Positions 28,379 through 37,010 of a stretch of DNA of 64,000 nucleotides are shown in pieces. The notes under the pieces are model-generated. The model was given only the letters and a program-made list of their open reading frames with translations, ran no database searches and was not told the origin of the DNA. A program made the translations under genes and the position numbers. This DNA is from Flavobacterium hankyongi (lineage in GTDB: Bacteria > Bacteroidota > Bacteroidia > Flavobacteriales > Flavobacteriaceae): contig NZ_CP085725.1 in the NCBI RefSeq assembly GCF_036840915.1, forward strand, positions 558,001-622,000, given 5' to 3'. How positions within the stretch are numbered: position 1 is the stretch's first letter; every line of letters begins with the position of its first letter.

Positions 28379-29485
28379 ATGAAAAGATTTATCGGATTTG
28401 TAAAAAAAGAATTCTACCATATTTTCAGAGATAAACGTTCTTTGTTTATTCTGTTTGGTATGCCGATTGCCCAAATTTTATTGTTTGGTTTTGCCATAAC
28501 AAATGAAATTAACAATGTTGACATTGCCATTTTAGACCAATCAAATGATATAGAAACACAAAAAATTATCTATAAAATAAAAGCATCACCCTATTTTAAT
28601 GTTGAAAACCAAATTGAAAAAGAAAGCGACATAGAATCAGAATTTAAAAAAGGAAAAATCAAGGCAGTTCTTATTTTCGAACCAAATTTTAGTAAAAATC
28701 TCGAAACCAAAAAAGTAGCAGTAGTTCAAGCAATTACCGATGCGACCGAACCTAATGTTGCCAACACAATTGCAAATTATACCTCAGCAATTATACAAAA
28801 TTATCAATCGCAAAAAAAACAATCCAATAGTAATCCGGTAAAGGTTGAAGTACAATCGAGAATGTTTTATAATCCTGAACTCAAAAGTGTTTTTAATTTT
28901 GTTCCAGGTGTAATGACTGTTATTCTAATGCTTGTTTCAGCTATGATGACCTCTATTTCTATCACACGAGAAAAAGAATTAGGCACTATGGAAATTCTTT
29001 TAGTTTCTCCATTAAAACCATTTCAAGTAATTATTGGAAAAGTATTTCCTTATATTTTTCTTTCAATTATCAATGCAATAGTAATATTAACATTAGGCTA
29101 TTTTGTGTTCAAAATGCCTATAAATGGAAGCATCTTTTTGTTAGCTTTTGAAAGTATATTATTTATCATTTCTGCTCTTTCATTGGGGATATTAATTTCT
29201 ACCGTTTCTAATTCTCAACAAACCGCAATGATGTTATCATTAATGGGTTTGATGCTACCAGTAATTATTCTATCAGGATTTATATTTCCTATAAATAGTA
29301 TGCCTTTACCCATGCAAGTAATCAGTAACATCATACCTGCAAAATGGTTCATTATTATTGTAAAAGCCATTATGCTCAAGGGAGTCGGAATTCAATATAT
29401 ATGGAAAGAAACCCTTATATTAATAGGGATGACTGTGTTTTTTATAACATTGAGCATCAAAAAATATAAAATTAGACTAGAGTAA
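28379..29485 (+). CDS. ABC-2 type permease 1 (YbhS/YbhR-like)
   Basis: The 368-residue protein has one N-terminal helix, an extracytoplasmic domain of about 140 residues, and five or six C-terminal helices with the ABC-2 signature TREKELGTMEILLVSPLKP. It starts with the typical cytoplasmic FVKKEFYHIFRDKRSLFIL. It probably heterodimerises with the next permease to form the inner-membrane part of the drug or lipid exporter. Confidence 0.9.
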   Translation: MKRFIGFVKKEFYHIFRDKRSLFILFGMPIAQILLFGFAITNEINNVDIAILDQSNDIETQKIIYKIKASPYFNVENQIEKESDIESEFKKGKIKAVLIFEPNFSKNLETKKVAVVQAITDATEPNVANTIANYTSAIIQNYQSQKKQSNSNPVKVEVQSRMFYNPELKSVFNFVPGVMTVILMLVSAMMTSISITREKELGTMEILLVSPLKPFQVIIGKVFPYIFLSIINAIVILTLGYFVFKMPINGSIFLLAFESILFIISALSLGILISTVSNSQQTAMMLSLMGLMLPVIILSGFIFPINSMPLPMQVISNIIPAKWFIIIVKAIMLKGVGIQYIWKETLILIGMTVFFITLSIKKYKIRLE

Positions 29486-29629
29486 GAATAGTATTACTGT
29501 AAAGGTTTAAAAACAATCATTGGGATATAAAAATAAATTATGAAATCGCCATTAACAACAAGTTTGTTGCAAACAAACACCAATGAAAATAGCGATACAT
29601 ATGCACCAAAAAACAAATAATATTTACAT

Positions 29630-30751
29630 ATGAAAACAATATTATTCATCATACAGAAAGAGTTTAAGCAAATTTTTAGAGATAAAAGTATGCTCCAACT
29701 GATATTTATATTACCCATTTTGCAATTATTAATTTTGTCAAATGCAGCTACATTCGATGTTAAAAATATTGTAATAACCTTTGTTGACAATGACCAAAGT
29801 CGGGAATCAAGAGATTTAATAAATTCGTTTAAATCCTCAACCTATTTTAAAGTTAAAGAACCCTATTTTTCTGAAAAAGAAGCTATCCAAGAAATGCAAA
29901 AAGGAAAAACCGACATTATTGTAAATATTCCAATTCACTTCAATCGTGACCTTCAAAAATACCAAAAAACAAGTATTTCAGTAAGTATTAATGCTATAGA
30001 TGCTGCAACAGCAGGTGTTGAAAATGTATATGTAACACAAATTATAAATACATACAATCAAAACATTCAAATGCAGTCCAACTATTTTTCAGGAAACAAA
30101 GAAATACCTCAAAATATTATAGCCATACCCTCTTTTTGGTACAACAAAACCTTAAACTACAAAACCTTTATGGTTCCAGGTATCTTGGTTTTATTGGTTA
30201 CCATGCTTACTTTATTTCTGTCATCAATGAATATAGTTAGAGAAAAAGAGATAGGAACATTAGAACAAATTAATGTAACACCAATAAAAAAATATCAGTT
30301 TATAGTTGGAAAATTATTTCCATTTTGGGTGCTTGGCTTAGTGATTTTGACTGTTGGTTTAGTAATATCCAAAGTTGTTTTTAATGTCCCTATGTTAGGT
30401 AATATTTTCCTTGTTTATGGTTTCACATCAGTGTATTTGCTATTAATTTTAGGATTCGGACTATACATATCTAATCATACCGAAACCCAACAACAAGCAA
30501 TGTTTATTGCGTGGTTTTTTATGGTGATTTTCATATTAATGAGTGGTTTATTTACACCTATCGAAAGTATGCCAAAATGGGCACAGAACTTAACATTGTT
30601 AAATCCTATTCGATACTTTGTAGAGTTCATAAGAATGGTTCTACTAAAAGGATCTGGATTTTTTGAAGTATTGCCAAACCTATTAATTGTTACCGGATTT
30701 GCAGTATTTGTAAACGGCATGGCGGTTTGGAGTTATAAAAAATCAAATTAG
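29630..30751 (+). CDS. ABC-2 type permease 2 (YbhR/YbhS-like)
   Basis: The 373-residue protein has the same plan as permease 1 (FIIQKEFKQIFRDKSMLQL at the N-terminus, VREKEIGTLEQINVTPIKK as the ABC-2 signature, and LFTPIESMPKWAQ before the last helix). It lies 144 bp after permease 1, a gap in which I see no gene. The pair plus two ATPases, HlyD and TolC make a complete YbhGFSR-like tripartite exporter. Confidence 0.9.
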   Translation: MKTILFIIQKEFKQIFRDKSMLQLIFILPILQLLILSNAATFDVKNIVITFVDNDQSRESRDLINSFKSSTYFKVKEPYFSEKEAIQEMQKGKTDIIVNIPIHFNRDLQKYQKTSISVSINAIDAATAGVENVYVTQIINTYNQNIQMQSNYFSGNKEIPQNIIAIPSFWYNKTLNYKTFMVPGILVLLVTMLTLFLSSMNIVREKEIGTLEQINVTPIKKYQFIVGKLFPFWVLGLVILTVGLVISKVVFNVPMLGNIFLVYGFTSVYLLLILGFGLYISNHTETQQQAMFIAWFFMVIFILMSGLFTPIESMPKWAQNLTLLNPIRYFVEFIRMVLLKGSGFFEVLPNLLIVTGFAVFVNGMAVWSYKKSN

Positions 30752-30779
30752 AAGTTTAAGTTTTTAAAAGGTATTAAAA

Positions 30780-31508
30780 ATGAATGGTAATAAATTAGTT
30801 ACGAATGAATCTTTATTCTTTCGAGGTCCGCTATCGAGATTTAAAGAGCTAATGTTCACATTTAGGGTTCAAATTAATTTTATAAGAGCATTTAGAAAAT
30901 TACATTTCCTTGGTCCATGTGTAACTATTTTTGGTTCGGCTCGGTTTACACCAGAATCAGAACATTATAAAAATGCTGAAAAAATTGGTGCAGAAATTTC
31001 TAAATTAGGTTTTACAATAATGACAGGTGGCGGACCAGGAATAATGGAAGCCGCAAATAAAGGAGCATTTGAAAATGATGGTTATTCTGTTGGTTGCAAT
31101 ATTGTATTGCCAAGAGAACAAAAACCAAATCCATATTTACATAAATGGATAGATATTCCTTATTTTTTTGTTCGTAAAGTTGTTTTGATAAAATATTCGT
31201 ATGCCTTTGTAGTGATGCCAGGTGGAGTTGGTACTTTAGATGAATTATTTGAAGCACTTACATTGATACAAACTAAAGTAATTAAAAACTTTCCGATAAT
31301 TATTTTTGATTCAGATTATCATAAAGAACTTTGTCATCATATTAAAATTATGCTTGAAAATGAAAGCATCAGTCCAGAAGATATGAAGCTCCTTTTTGTA
31401 ACTGATTCTATTCCTGATTTAATTACACATCTTGAAACGCATGCAATCAAAAAATTTGGGTTAGTAAATAAACAATATAAACCAAAATGGTGGTTTTTAG
31501 AAAAATAA
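30780..31508 (+). CDS. LOG-family protein (cytokinin riboside 5'-monophosphate phosphoribohydrolase-like)
   Basis: The 242-residue Rossmann-fold protein has the LOG signatures GGGPGIMEAANKGA and MPGGVGTLDELFEALTL. Family members hydrolyse nucleoside 5'-monophosphates to base and ribose phosphate; older annotations call them lysine decarboxylase. It lies 28 bp after the exporter genes and may be cotranscribed. Its link to export is unclear. Confidence 0.88.
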   Translation: MNGNKLVTNESLFFRGPLSRFKELMFTFRVQINFIRAFRKLHFLGPCVTIFGSARFTPESEHYKNAEKIGAEISKLGFTIMTGGGPGIMEAANKGAFENDGYSVGCNIVLPREQKPNPYLHKWIDIPYFFVRKVVLIKYSYAFVVMPGGVGTLDELFEALTLIQTKVIKNFPIIIFDSDYHKELCHHIKIMLENESISPEDMKLLFVTDSIPDLITHLETHAIKKFGLVNKQYKPKWWFLEK

Positions 31509-31611
31509 AACAATTCTTGTCTATGTCTTTTTAATTAATACTAAAATGTAGAAAAATATTATTTTCTTTCTTGTAAAATATCTGAAAATATAGACGAATT
31601 AGCAATAAAAT

Positions 31612-32514
31612 ATGAAAAAGAATATAGTATTAGTTTTTATTATTGTAATAACGACCATAACTTCAGCTCAAACTAAAGTAGATACAACAGCAATTCTATC
31701 TTTAGATAAAATAGCACAAGTTAACCAAGGAGAAAGTTATGTTACATTTCCTTTTGATATTGGTAATTTAGAACCCTTACTATTTGAAGCAAATGTTAGT
31801 CCTAATTTTAAAATTCGAGAACGTAAAGATTCAAGATTAATGGCAGTACTTACCTCTCAAATCATTATAAGAATGTTTGATGAATATTCATATCCAGTAA
31901 AAACACCCAGTTATATTCCTCAAATAGCATTTTATTTTCTAACAGGACATAAAGAATCAGCCAATAAATTAACACTTTTTGGTAAAATTGCACATCATTC
32001 GAATGGTCAAAACGGAAATTTCTATACCGAAAATGGAGATATCAATTTACAATCAGGAAACTTTGCAACTAATTATATAGAACTTGGATTTTTAAAATCA
32101 TCATATAGTCAAAACTTGAAAGCTTTCAAATTTATAAAAAGCTCATTTGAAATCCACCCAAAGAGTTGGATGTTAGAGGAACTTCATGGTCAATATAGCG
32201 GATTGCGATGGCACAATACCTTTTTAGCTTATAAACTTCCTATGAAAACAAATCCACTTCCAAACGAAAAACAAAGAGCAAACTTCTCAATTAAAGCTGA
32301 AACGACAATAATGTTAGATAATTTTAATAATTGGAACTATTTTGACGCCAAAAGATTAAATGCAAGTCTAATTCTCTATTATCACCCAAAATTCTTAGAA
32401 GATATTGGCTTTTTTGTTCAATTCTATCATGGTATGGATTATTATAATATTTATTTTCAACATCAAATCAATACAATCCGTTTTGGTATTATGACAGAGG
32501 TTTTACGTTTTTAA
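31612..32514 (+). CDS. OMPLA-like outer-membrane phospholipase A1 homologue
   Basis: The 300-residue protein has a signal peptide (MKKNIVLVFIIVITTITSAQ), beta-barrel-like alternating strands and a C-terminal aromatic strand (IMTEVLRF). At residues 128-131 it reads H-H-S-N-G, matching the catalytic H-x-S-N-G of PldA (His142 and Ser144 in E. coli). A downstream Asn in FATNYIELG could be the third catalytic residue, although the loop between is longer than usual. PSYIPQIAFYF before it resembles the OMPLA TNYEPEV segment. It may hydrolyse phospholipids in the outer membrane. The assignment is by motif only. Confidence 0.5.
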   Translation: MKKNIVLVFIIVITTITSAQTKVDTTAILSLDKIAQVNQGESYVTFPFDIGNLEPLLFEANVSPNFKIRERKDSRLMAVLTSQIIIRMFDEYSYPVKTPSYIPQIAFYFLTGHKESANKLTLFGKIAHHSNGQNGNFYTENGDINLQSGNFATNYIELGFLKSSYSQNLKAFKFIKSSFEIHPKSWMLEELHGQYSGLRWHNTFLAYKLPMKTNPLPNEKQRANFSIKAETTIMLDNFNNWNYFDAKRLNASLILYYHPKFLEDIGFFVQFYHGMDYYNIYFQHQINTIRFGIMTEVLRF

Positions 32515-32526
32515 AATATTTTAGAA

Positions 32527-33375
32527 TTGAATTTAAAAATAAACACATTACTTTCAGACTTAAATGAACAGCTGAATTTTATAGATATAGAAATTGATGA
32601 TACAATTAATCGATGCGAAAAAGCAATTGAAATTATAATAGTTTCAATTCAAAAACTTAAAATTTTGTTTCTCAAAGAAAAATTTAAAAATCAAGAACAA
32701 GAAATAGATTTTTTCAAAAATATAAAACCAAAGTTTACTTCAAAATTTATTTACTATAATATAATTTATAAAATCGAAACAAAAAAACCTTATGGTGGTG
32801 AAAGAATTGTAAAAAAATACCTCAACAACGAATTACAAAAACTAAAAACATATTTCGATAATAATTTAGACTTTTATAAATATTATAGAACAGGTAATAA
32901 CTATCTTGATTTTAAATATTTTGTTCGTGGTAAATTCGATATAAAACTAACCATAGATAGTTTCTTTTTTGAAGTTGATCATAATTTTTCAACTTCTCAT
33001 GATTTTAAAGTAGCTAAAATTTTGGCACATGATTTAGTACAAGTATATTTAGAAAATAAATTAATAGAAATAAACAACAAAAGTGTTAAAGAAAAATCAC
33101 AACACAATCACAACGCAAAACTAACTTGGACAGCTCCTAAAGTTGCACTAATTGAATTACTTTACGCATTACAATCAGAAAAAGTTTTCAACAATGGATC
33201 AACTGATCTTAAAGAAATAGCTGAATATCTCGAAAATATTTTCAATGTTGATTTAGGACAATACCGAAGAACTTTTCTTGAAATTCGAGTTCGCAAGACG
33301 GAAAGAACCAAATTTTTAAATACTTTAAAAGAAACTTTAGAGAAAAGAATGAATAATTCTGACGAACCAATTTAA
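32527..33375 (+). CDS. RteC-family regulator (island 1)
   Basis: The 282-residue protein fits the RteC family known from Bacteroides conjugative transposons, where RteC activates excision genes. Diagnostic stretches are EQEIDFFKNIKPKFTSKFIY, LDFYKYYRTGNNYLDFKYFV and NFSTSHDFKVAKILAHDLVQ. The best start is the TTG at 32527, 12 bp after the previous stop. A close homologue begins, also with TTG, at 63794 in island 2. It probably regulates mobility of the island. Confidence 0.85.
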   Translation: MNLKINTLLSDLNEQLNFIDIEIDDTINRCEKAIEIIIVSIQKLKILFLKEKFKNQEQEIDFFKNIKPKFTSKFIYYNIIYKIETKKPYGGERIVKKYLNNELQKLKTYFDNNLDFYKYYRTGNNYLDFKYFVRGKFDIKLTIDSFFFEVDHNFSTSHDFKVAKILAHDLVQVYLENKLIEINNKSVKEKSQHNHNAKLTWTAPKVALIELLYALQSEKVFNNGSTDLKEIAEYLENIFNVDLGQYRRTFLEIRVRKTERTKFLNTLKETLEKRMNNSDEPI

Positions 33376-33485
33376 TTTTAGATTTGTCCTATTTTAAATA
33401 AAATCGTTCACAACTCTGTTTGCGTTGTGAGTTTTATTTATTCAAAACATACAAATTTGTACCATAACAATCTAAAACATACGTT

Positions 33486-33773
33486 ATGGCAATCGAAGTT
33501 ATCACTCGCGAAGACTTAAACGAATTCAGAAGTCTACTTTTGAACGATTTAAAAGAAATCATTCAATCCAAACCTCAACAAACTAAACAATGGCTCAAAT
33601 CCAATGAAGTCCGCAAACTGTTAAACATCTCTCCTGGTACTTTACAAAATCTCCGCATCAACGGAACACTAACCTATACCAAAATAGGCGGCATAATGTA
33701 CTACGACAATTCAGATATTGATAAGTTATTAAATGGAAATAAGGTTAATGCTTTACCTACTCTATTCAAGTAA
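33486..33773 (+). CDS. Small helix-turn-helix protein (excisionase-like)
   Basis: The 95-residue protein has a MerR/excisionase-like winged helix in its C-terminal half: WLKSNEVRKLLNISPGTLQN followed by LRINGTLTYTKIGGIMYYD. In Bacteroidota islands such HTH_17 proteins commonly lie next to rteC and replication-like genes and can act as recombination directionality factors. That role is inferred from context here. Confidence 0.8.
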   Translation: MAIEVITREDLNEFRSLLLNDLKEIIQSKPQQTKQWLKSNEVRKLLNISPGTLQNLRINGTLTYTKIGGIMYYDNSDIDKLLNGNKVNALPTLFK

Positions 33774-33774
33774 A

Positions 33775-33798
33775 GTCATTGCGAGGAACAATGCAATC
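33775..33798. repeat. Dispersed repeat, type GTCATTGCGAGG
   Basis: The 24-bp sequence starting GTCATTGCGAGGAACAATGC matches, from memory, a short dispersed repeat found in many Bacteroidota genomes. It follows directly on the stop of the HTH gene. Confidence 0.55.
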
Positions 33799-33837
33799 TT
33801 TTCTAATCACTTTTCACTAATTACTAATCACTAGTAA

Positions 33838-34665
33838 ATGAATTATATCAAACACCTAACAGGTTTCTTCGAAAAAGTAGCCGTTGATAAAACGCTCAAC
33901 CCAACACACGTAAGCTTGTACATTGCTTTATTTCAGTTTTGGAACTGCAACCGCTTCAAAAATCCAATAAGCATAAATCGCGATGAGGTGATGAGAATAA
34001 GTAAAATTAGTTCCAAAGCAACCTATCACAAATGTCTGAAGAACTTGCATAGTTTGGGTTACATCAATTACGAACCATCATACAATCCATTCAAAGGAAG
34101 TCATGTCATTTTATTCAACTTTTCGGAAGATTTAAAACCGTTACCAAAATCCGAAAGAAAACCAAAAAATGAACCACTTATTGAACTTGTTTCTGAACAA
34201 GCTTTGAACAAGTCTTGTACTAGTAGTGAAACAGGTACTGAACAAGCAGTAGTACCTTCTATAAACTATATAAACAATACAAACATTTTAAACGATAAAA
34301 ACGTTTCAAACTTGGAAAAGCTCACAAAAAATTTTGAAGAAATAAATAATTACAATTTAGAAAATGAAAATTCAAAAGAAGAAAAAAGTTCCGCGAAAAA
34401 AGAAGAAAAGTTACATCCATTAATCGAAGAAGTTAAAACCTATTTCCAAGAAAATAACTTTCCGGAACAAGAAGCTCAAAAATTCTACAATTACTTCAAA
34501 AGTGTCGGTTGGTTAGTCGGAGGTAAAACACCAATGGTCGATTGGCAAGCAGCAGCACAAAATTGGATGATTAACGCACCAAAATTTATTTCAAATGCAG
34601 AACAGCCCAACAGAGCAAAACAACTCAACACAACAACCGACAAAGATTATTCAGAGCCATTATAG
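33838..34665 (+). CDS. Replication-initiator-like DNA-binding protein
   Basis: The 275-residue protein has an N-terminal winged-helix region (THVSLYIALFQFWNCNRFKN, then SKISSKATYHKCLKNLHSLG) like replication-initiation or replisome-organiser proteins of phages and islands. A low-complexity Asn/Lys/Glu linker (150-200) and a C-terminal helical module (KFYNYFKSVGWLVGGK, VDWQAAAQNWM) follow. The latter is typical of helicase-loader-linked proteins. The DnaC-like ATPase gene comes next, so the pair probably recruits helicase for island replication. The exact family is not certain. Confidence 0.65.
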   Translation: MNYIKHLTGFFEKVAVDKTLNPTHVSLYIALFQFWNCNRFKNPISINRDEVMRISKISSKATYHKCLKNLHSLGYINYEPSYNPFKGSHVILFNFSEDLKPLPKSERKPKNEPLIELVSEQALNKSCTSSETGTEQAVVPSINYINNTNILNDKNVSNLEKLTKNFEEINNYNLENENSKEEKSSAKKEEKLHPLIEEVKTYFQENNFPEQEAQKFYNYFKSVGWLVGGKTPMVDWQAAAQNWMINAPKFISNAEQPNRAKQLNTTTDKDYSEPL

Positions 34666-34672
34666 TCTTTTT

Positions 34673-34698
34673 GTCATACTGAACTTGTTTCAGTATCT
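34673..34698. repeat. Dispersed repeat, type GTCATACTGAA
   Basis: GTCATACTGAACTTGTTTCA and the following TATCTC form an imperfect palindrome of a kind scattered in Bacteroidota genomes. The rest of the gap to 34805 continues with repeat-like text (ATCCGTGTCATCCGCGTTCC). No gene is present there. Confidence 0.5.
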
Positions 34699-34805
34699 CA
34701 TCCTTTGCGAACCTTGCGGTTCAAATTAAAAAATCAGTGTAAATCTGTTTAATCCGTGTCATCCGCGTTCCAAAAACTTCGCTTTAGCGAACAAAAAGCA
34801 ACCCA

Positions 34806-35429
34806 ATGAATGAAAATATAAAATCACATTACAGCTACACCGAAGTAATCAATTGGCTCGAAGCAAAAGGCATCGAACTATACGGCAATCATTTCAAAAT
34901 CCTTGAAAACGATTACCCAATAGTTTACAAGCTAATTGCCTATTTTCTAAAAGACGAACCAACTTGTTTTCAATACGGTATAAACCTCAACAAGGGCATT
35001 TTATTAACTGGACCAATCGGCTGCGGAAAAACATCATTGATGAATTTAATGAAATACCTAACAGCAACAGAACATAAGTTTTTCGTAAAACCATGTCGAG
35101 ACATAAGTTTTGAATTTATCCAGGACGGATATCAAATAATCCATAAATACAGCATCGGCAAACTCTACCAATCAGAACCAAGAACCTATTGCTTTGACGA
35201 TTTAGGAACAGAAAACAACTTAAAATATTTCGGTAACGAATGCAATGTAATGGCAGAAATTCTATTAAGCAGATATGATCTATTCATTTCAAAAAAACTC
35301 CAAACCCACATAACCACAAACCTATCAGCCACAGAAATAGAAAAACATTACGGAAATCGAGTTAGAAGCCGTTTACGTGAGATGGTAAATTTAATTGCAT
35401 TTGAAAAATCAACACAAGATAAGAGATAA
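34806..35429 (+). CDS. DnaC-like AAA+ ATPase
   Basis: The 207-residue ATPase has Walker A GPIGCGKTS near residue 68 and Walker B YCFDDLGTE near residue 130, followed by a sensor-like HITTNLSATEIE and an arginine finger region YGNRVRSRLREM. This is the order of DnaC/IstB-type helicase loaders. It lies downstream of the initiator-like gene. Confidence 0.85.
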   Translation: MNENIKSHYSYTEVINWLEAKGIELYGNHFKILENDYPIVYKLIAYFLKDEPTCFQYGINLNKGILLTGPIGCGKTSLMNLMKYLTATEHKFFVKPCRDISFEFIQDGYQIIHKYSIGKLYQSEPRTYCFDDLGTENNLKYFGNECNVMAEILLSRYDLFISKKLQTHITTNLSATEIEKHYGNRVRSRLREMVNLIAFEKSTQDKR

Positions 35430-35434
35430 AAGTT

Positions 35435-35459
35435 GTCACACTGAGCGCAGTCGAAGTGC
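35435..35459. repeat. Dispersed repeat, type GTCACACTGAGCG
   Basis: The sequence starting GTCACACTGAGCGCAGTCGA is, from memory, one of the commonest short dispersed repeats of Bacteroidota. The gap to 35511 also contains a direct echo of TTTGTGCTC and TTTGTGGTT. Confidence 0.6.
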
Positions 35460-35511
35460 TTCGCGAACTTTGTGCCTTCTTTGTGCTCTTTGTGGTTAAA
35501 AAAATAATAAC

Positions 35512-36132
35512 ATGAAAACTATAACCAACTTCTGGAACTACTTCCAACAAAACAACTTCGTTTTTCTACTCCTAAACGAAATCCCAAAAGACGAACTAAA
35601 AATCCATTTAGACAAACTAATCGAAATACTCCATCAATATAACAAAGACCTAGATCTCATCATTAAAAACAAAAAAAACGGTGCAGAATTAATCATTACC
35701 GCAAACGGAAATCCTTATCTTTTCAAAGAAGTAGAATTACTAGTTCATCATGCACCAGTTGTAGAACGTTGGAAAATAACACCGTTCCTTCAACCAGAAA
35801 CCAACCTAACCAAATACGAAAACGGCACAGACAAACCACTAGAATATTACGGCATCACTTTACGAATAAGCGAAATGTATTTCATCCCATTAGAAAACCC
35901 AAACAAACCAACCGATTTAGGAATAAAAGTACTACTCAAAAACTACATTGTCCACAAAGACAACCCAAGACTTCGTGAAGCAGTTTATGTGCACATTGAA
36001 CATCTAATTGGAGAAAAAGCATTTGCTAATGATATAGCTTTTATTGAGATTGGACAATGGGAAGGAGATGATGAAAACCAAATTGAATTATATAATCTAA
36101 AATATTATATCGACATTGAAATGCGTAATTAA
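35512..36132 (+). CDS. Hypothetical protein of the replication module
   Basis: The 206-residue soluble protein starts MKTITNFWNYFQQNNFVFLL and has no signal peptide or membrane helix. I recognise no family. It contains alternating strands and helices (GAELIITANGNPYLFKEVEL, VYVHIEHLIGEKAFANDIAF). It is codirectional with the replication-like genes and ends the module before the defence genes. Confidence 0.6.
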   Translation: MKTITNFWNYFQQNNFVFLLLNEIPKDELKIHLDKLIEILHQYNKDLDLIIKNKKNGAELIITANGNPYLFKEVELLVHHAPVVERWKITPFLQPETNLTKYENGTDKPLEYYGITLRISEMYFIPLENPNKPTDLGIKVLLKNYIVHKDNPRLREAVYVHIEHLIGEKAFANDIAFIEIGQWEGDDENQIELYNLKYYIDIEMRN

Positions 36133-36356
36133 GTTTCGGCAATAAATTCAGTTTACTGCCAAAGCTTAATAAATTTTCCACCTACAAAACACTATAAGAT
36201 TCTTTAGTAAATCACTAATATAATTCATTCAAGTACAAATAAATGATGTTTTTTTGTAAATAAAATTTACCTAATTCTGATAACACTACTATAAAAATGT
36301 ATCGTAGGTCTAAATATATAACATAGAAGAATTAAAAAAAGTTATCCTAAATGTTT

Positions 36357-36389
36357 TTTGTCCCATTTTTTTACTAAATTTGGGACAAA
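36357..36389 (+). promoter_or_regulatory. AbiE promoter with operator-like inverted repeat
   Basis: TTTGTCCCA (36357-36365) and TGGGACAAA (36381-36389) are exact complements 15 nt apart. TAAATTTG (36375-36382), a perfect TAnnTTTG element, overlaps the right arm. The layout fits autorepression by the AbiEi antitoxin, which in studied systems binds inverted repeats at its promoter. Confidence 0.6.
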
Positions 36390-36401
36390 CATAACATTAA
36401 G

Positions 36402-37009
36402 ATGAAACCACAATCTATTCACAATCAAATAGAAGAAAAAATAAAATCTTTAAAAAAGGAAGCATTCTATTTATAGCCGATTTTATAGAGTTCGGTACTG
36501 CCGAAAATGTAAAAAAGGTACTATTGCGATTAGAAAAAAAAGAAATTTTAATTCGATTAGCACACGGTATTTATCTATATCCAAAAAAAGATAAAATCCT
36601 TGGAACCCTATTCCCTTCAACCGAAGAAATTGCAGTAGCCATAGCAAAAAGAGATAAAGCAAGAATAATTTCTACAGGTGTACAAGCATTGCAACAACTT
36701 GGCTTATCAACACAAGTACCTATGAATATAGTCTATTTGACTGATGGAGCACCAAGAAAAATTAAAGTTGGCAAAAGAACAATCACATTCAAAAAAACCA
36801 CTCCCAAAAACCTGACCATTAAAGATAAAAAACTCAACATTGTAATCCAAGGATTAAAAGAGTTAGGCAAAGACAATGTAGATGAAAATGCTAAACAAAA
36901 AATTAAAAAAGTATTGTACCAAATGTCCATTGAAAGTATAAAAGAAGATAGTGTTGCAGCACCAACATGGATTAGAAATACAATCCTTGAATTAATAAAT
37001 AAAGACTAA
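36402..37009 (+). CDS. AbiEi-like antitoxin, frame interrupted (candidate -1 frameshift)
   Basis: The ATG at 36402 opens a frame that stops after 24 codons (TAG 36474). The homologous protein continues in the -1 frame up to 37009. At 36452-36458 lies A_AAA_AAG, a known -1 slippery heptamer in the correct phase; slipping there joins SLKK to GSILFIADFIEFG and yields 202 residues. The joined protein has an N-terminal winged helix (GTAENVKKVLLRLEKKEI) and then the AbiEi/DUF6088 body (LIRLAHGIYLYPKKDKILG, ARIISTGVQALQQLGLS). An alternative TTG start at 36524 would lose the helix-turn-helix. It is either a programmed frameshift, a phase-variable A-tract or a simple mutation. It lies 1 bp before the AbiEii toxin gene. 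Confidence 0.75.
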
Positions 37010-37010
37010 T

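Noticed and set aside
36524..37009. Antitoxin starting at the TTG at 36524
   Set aside because: This start would remove the helix-turn-helix, whereas the upstream ATG plus one -1 slip restores the complete family pattern.
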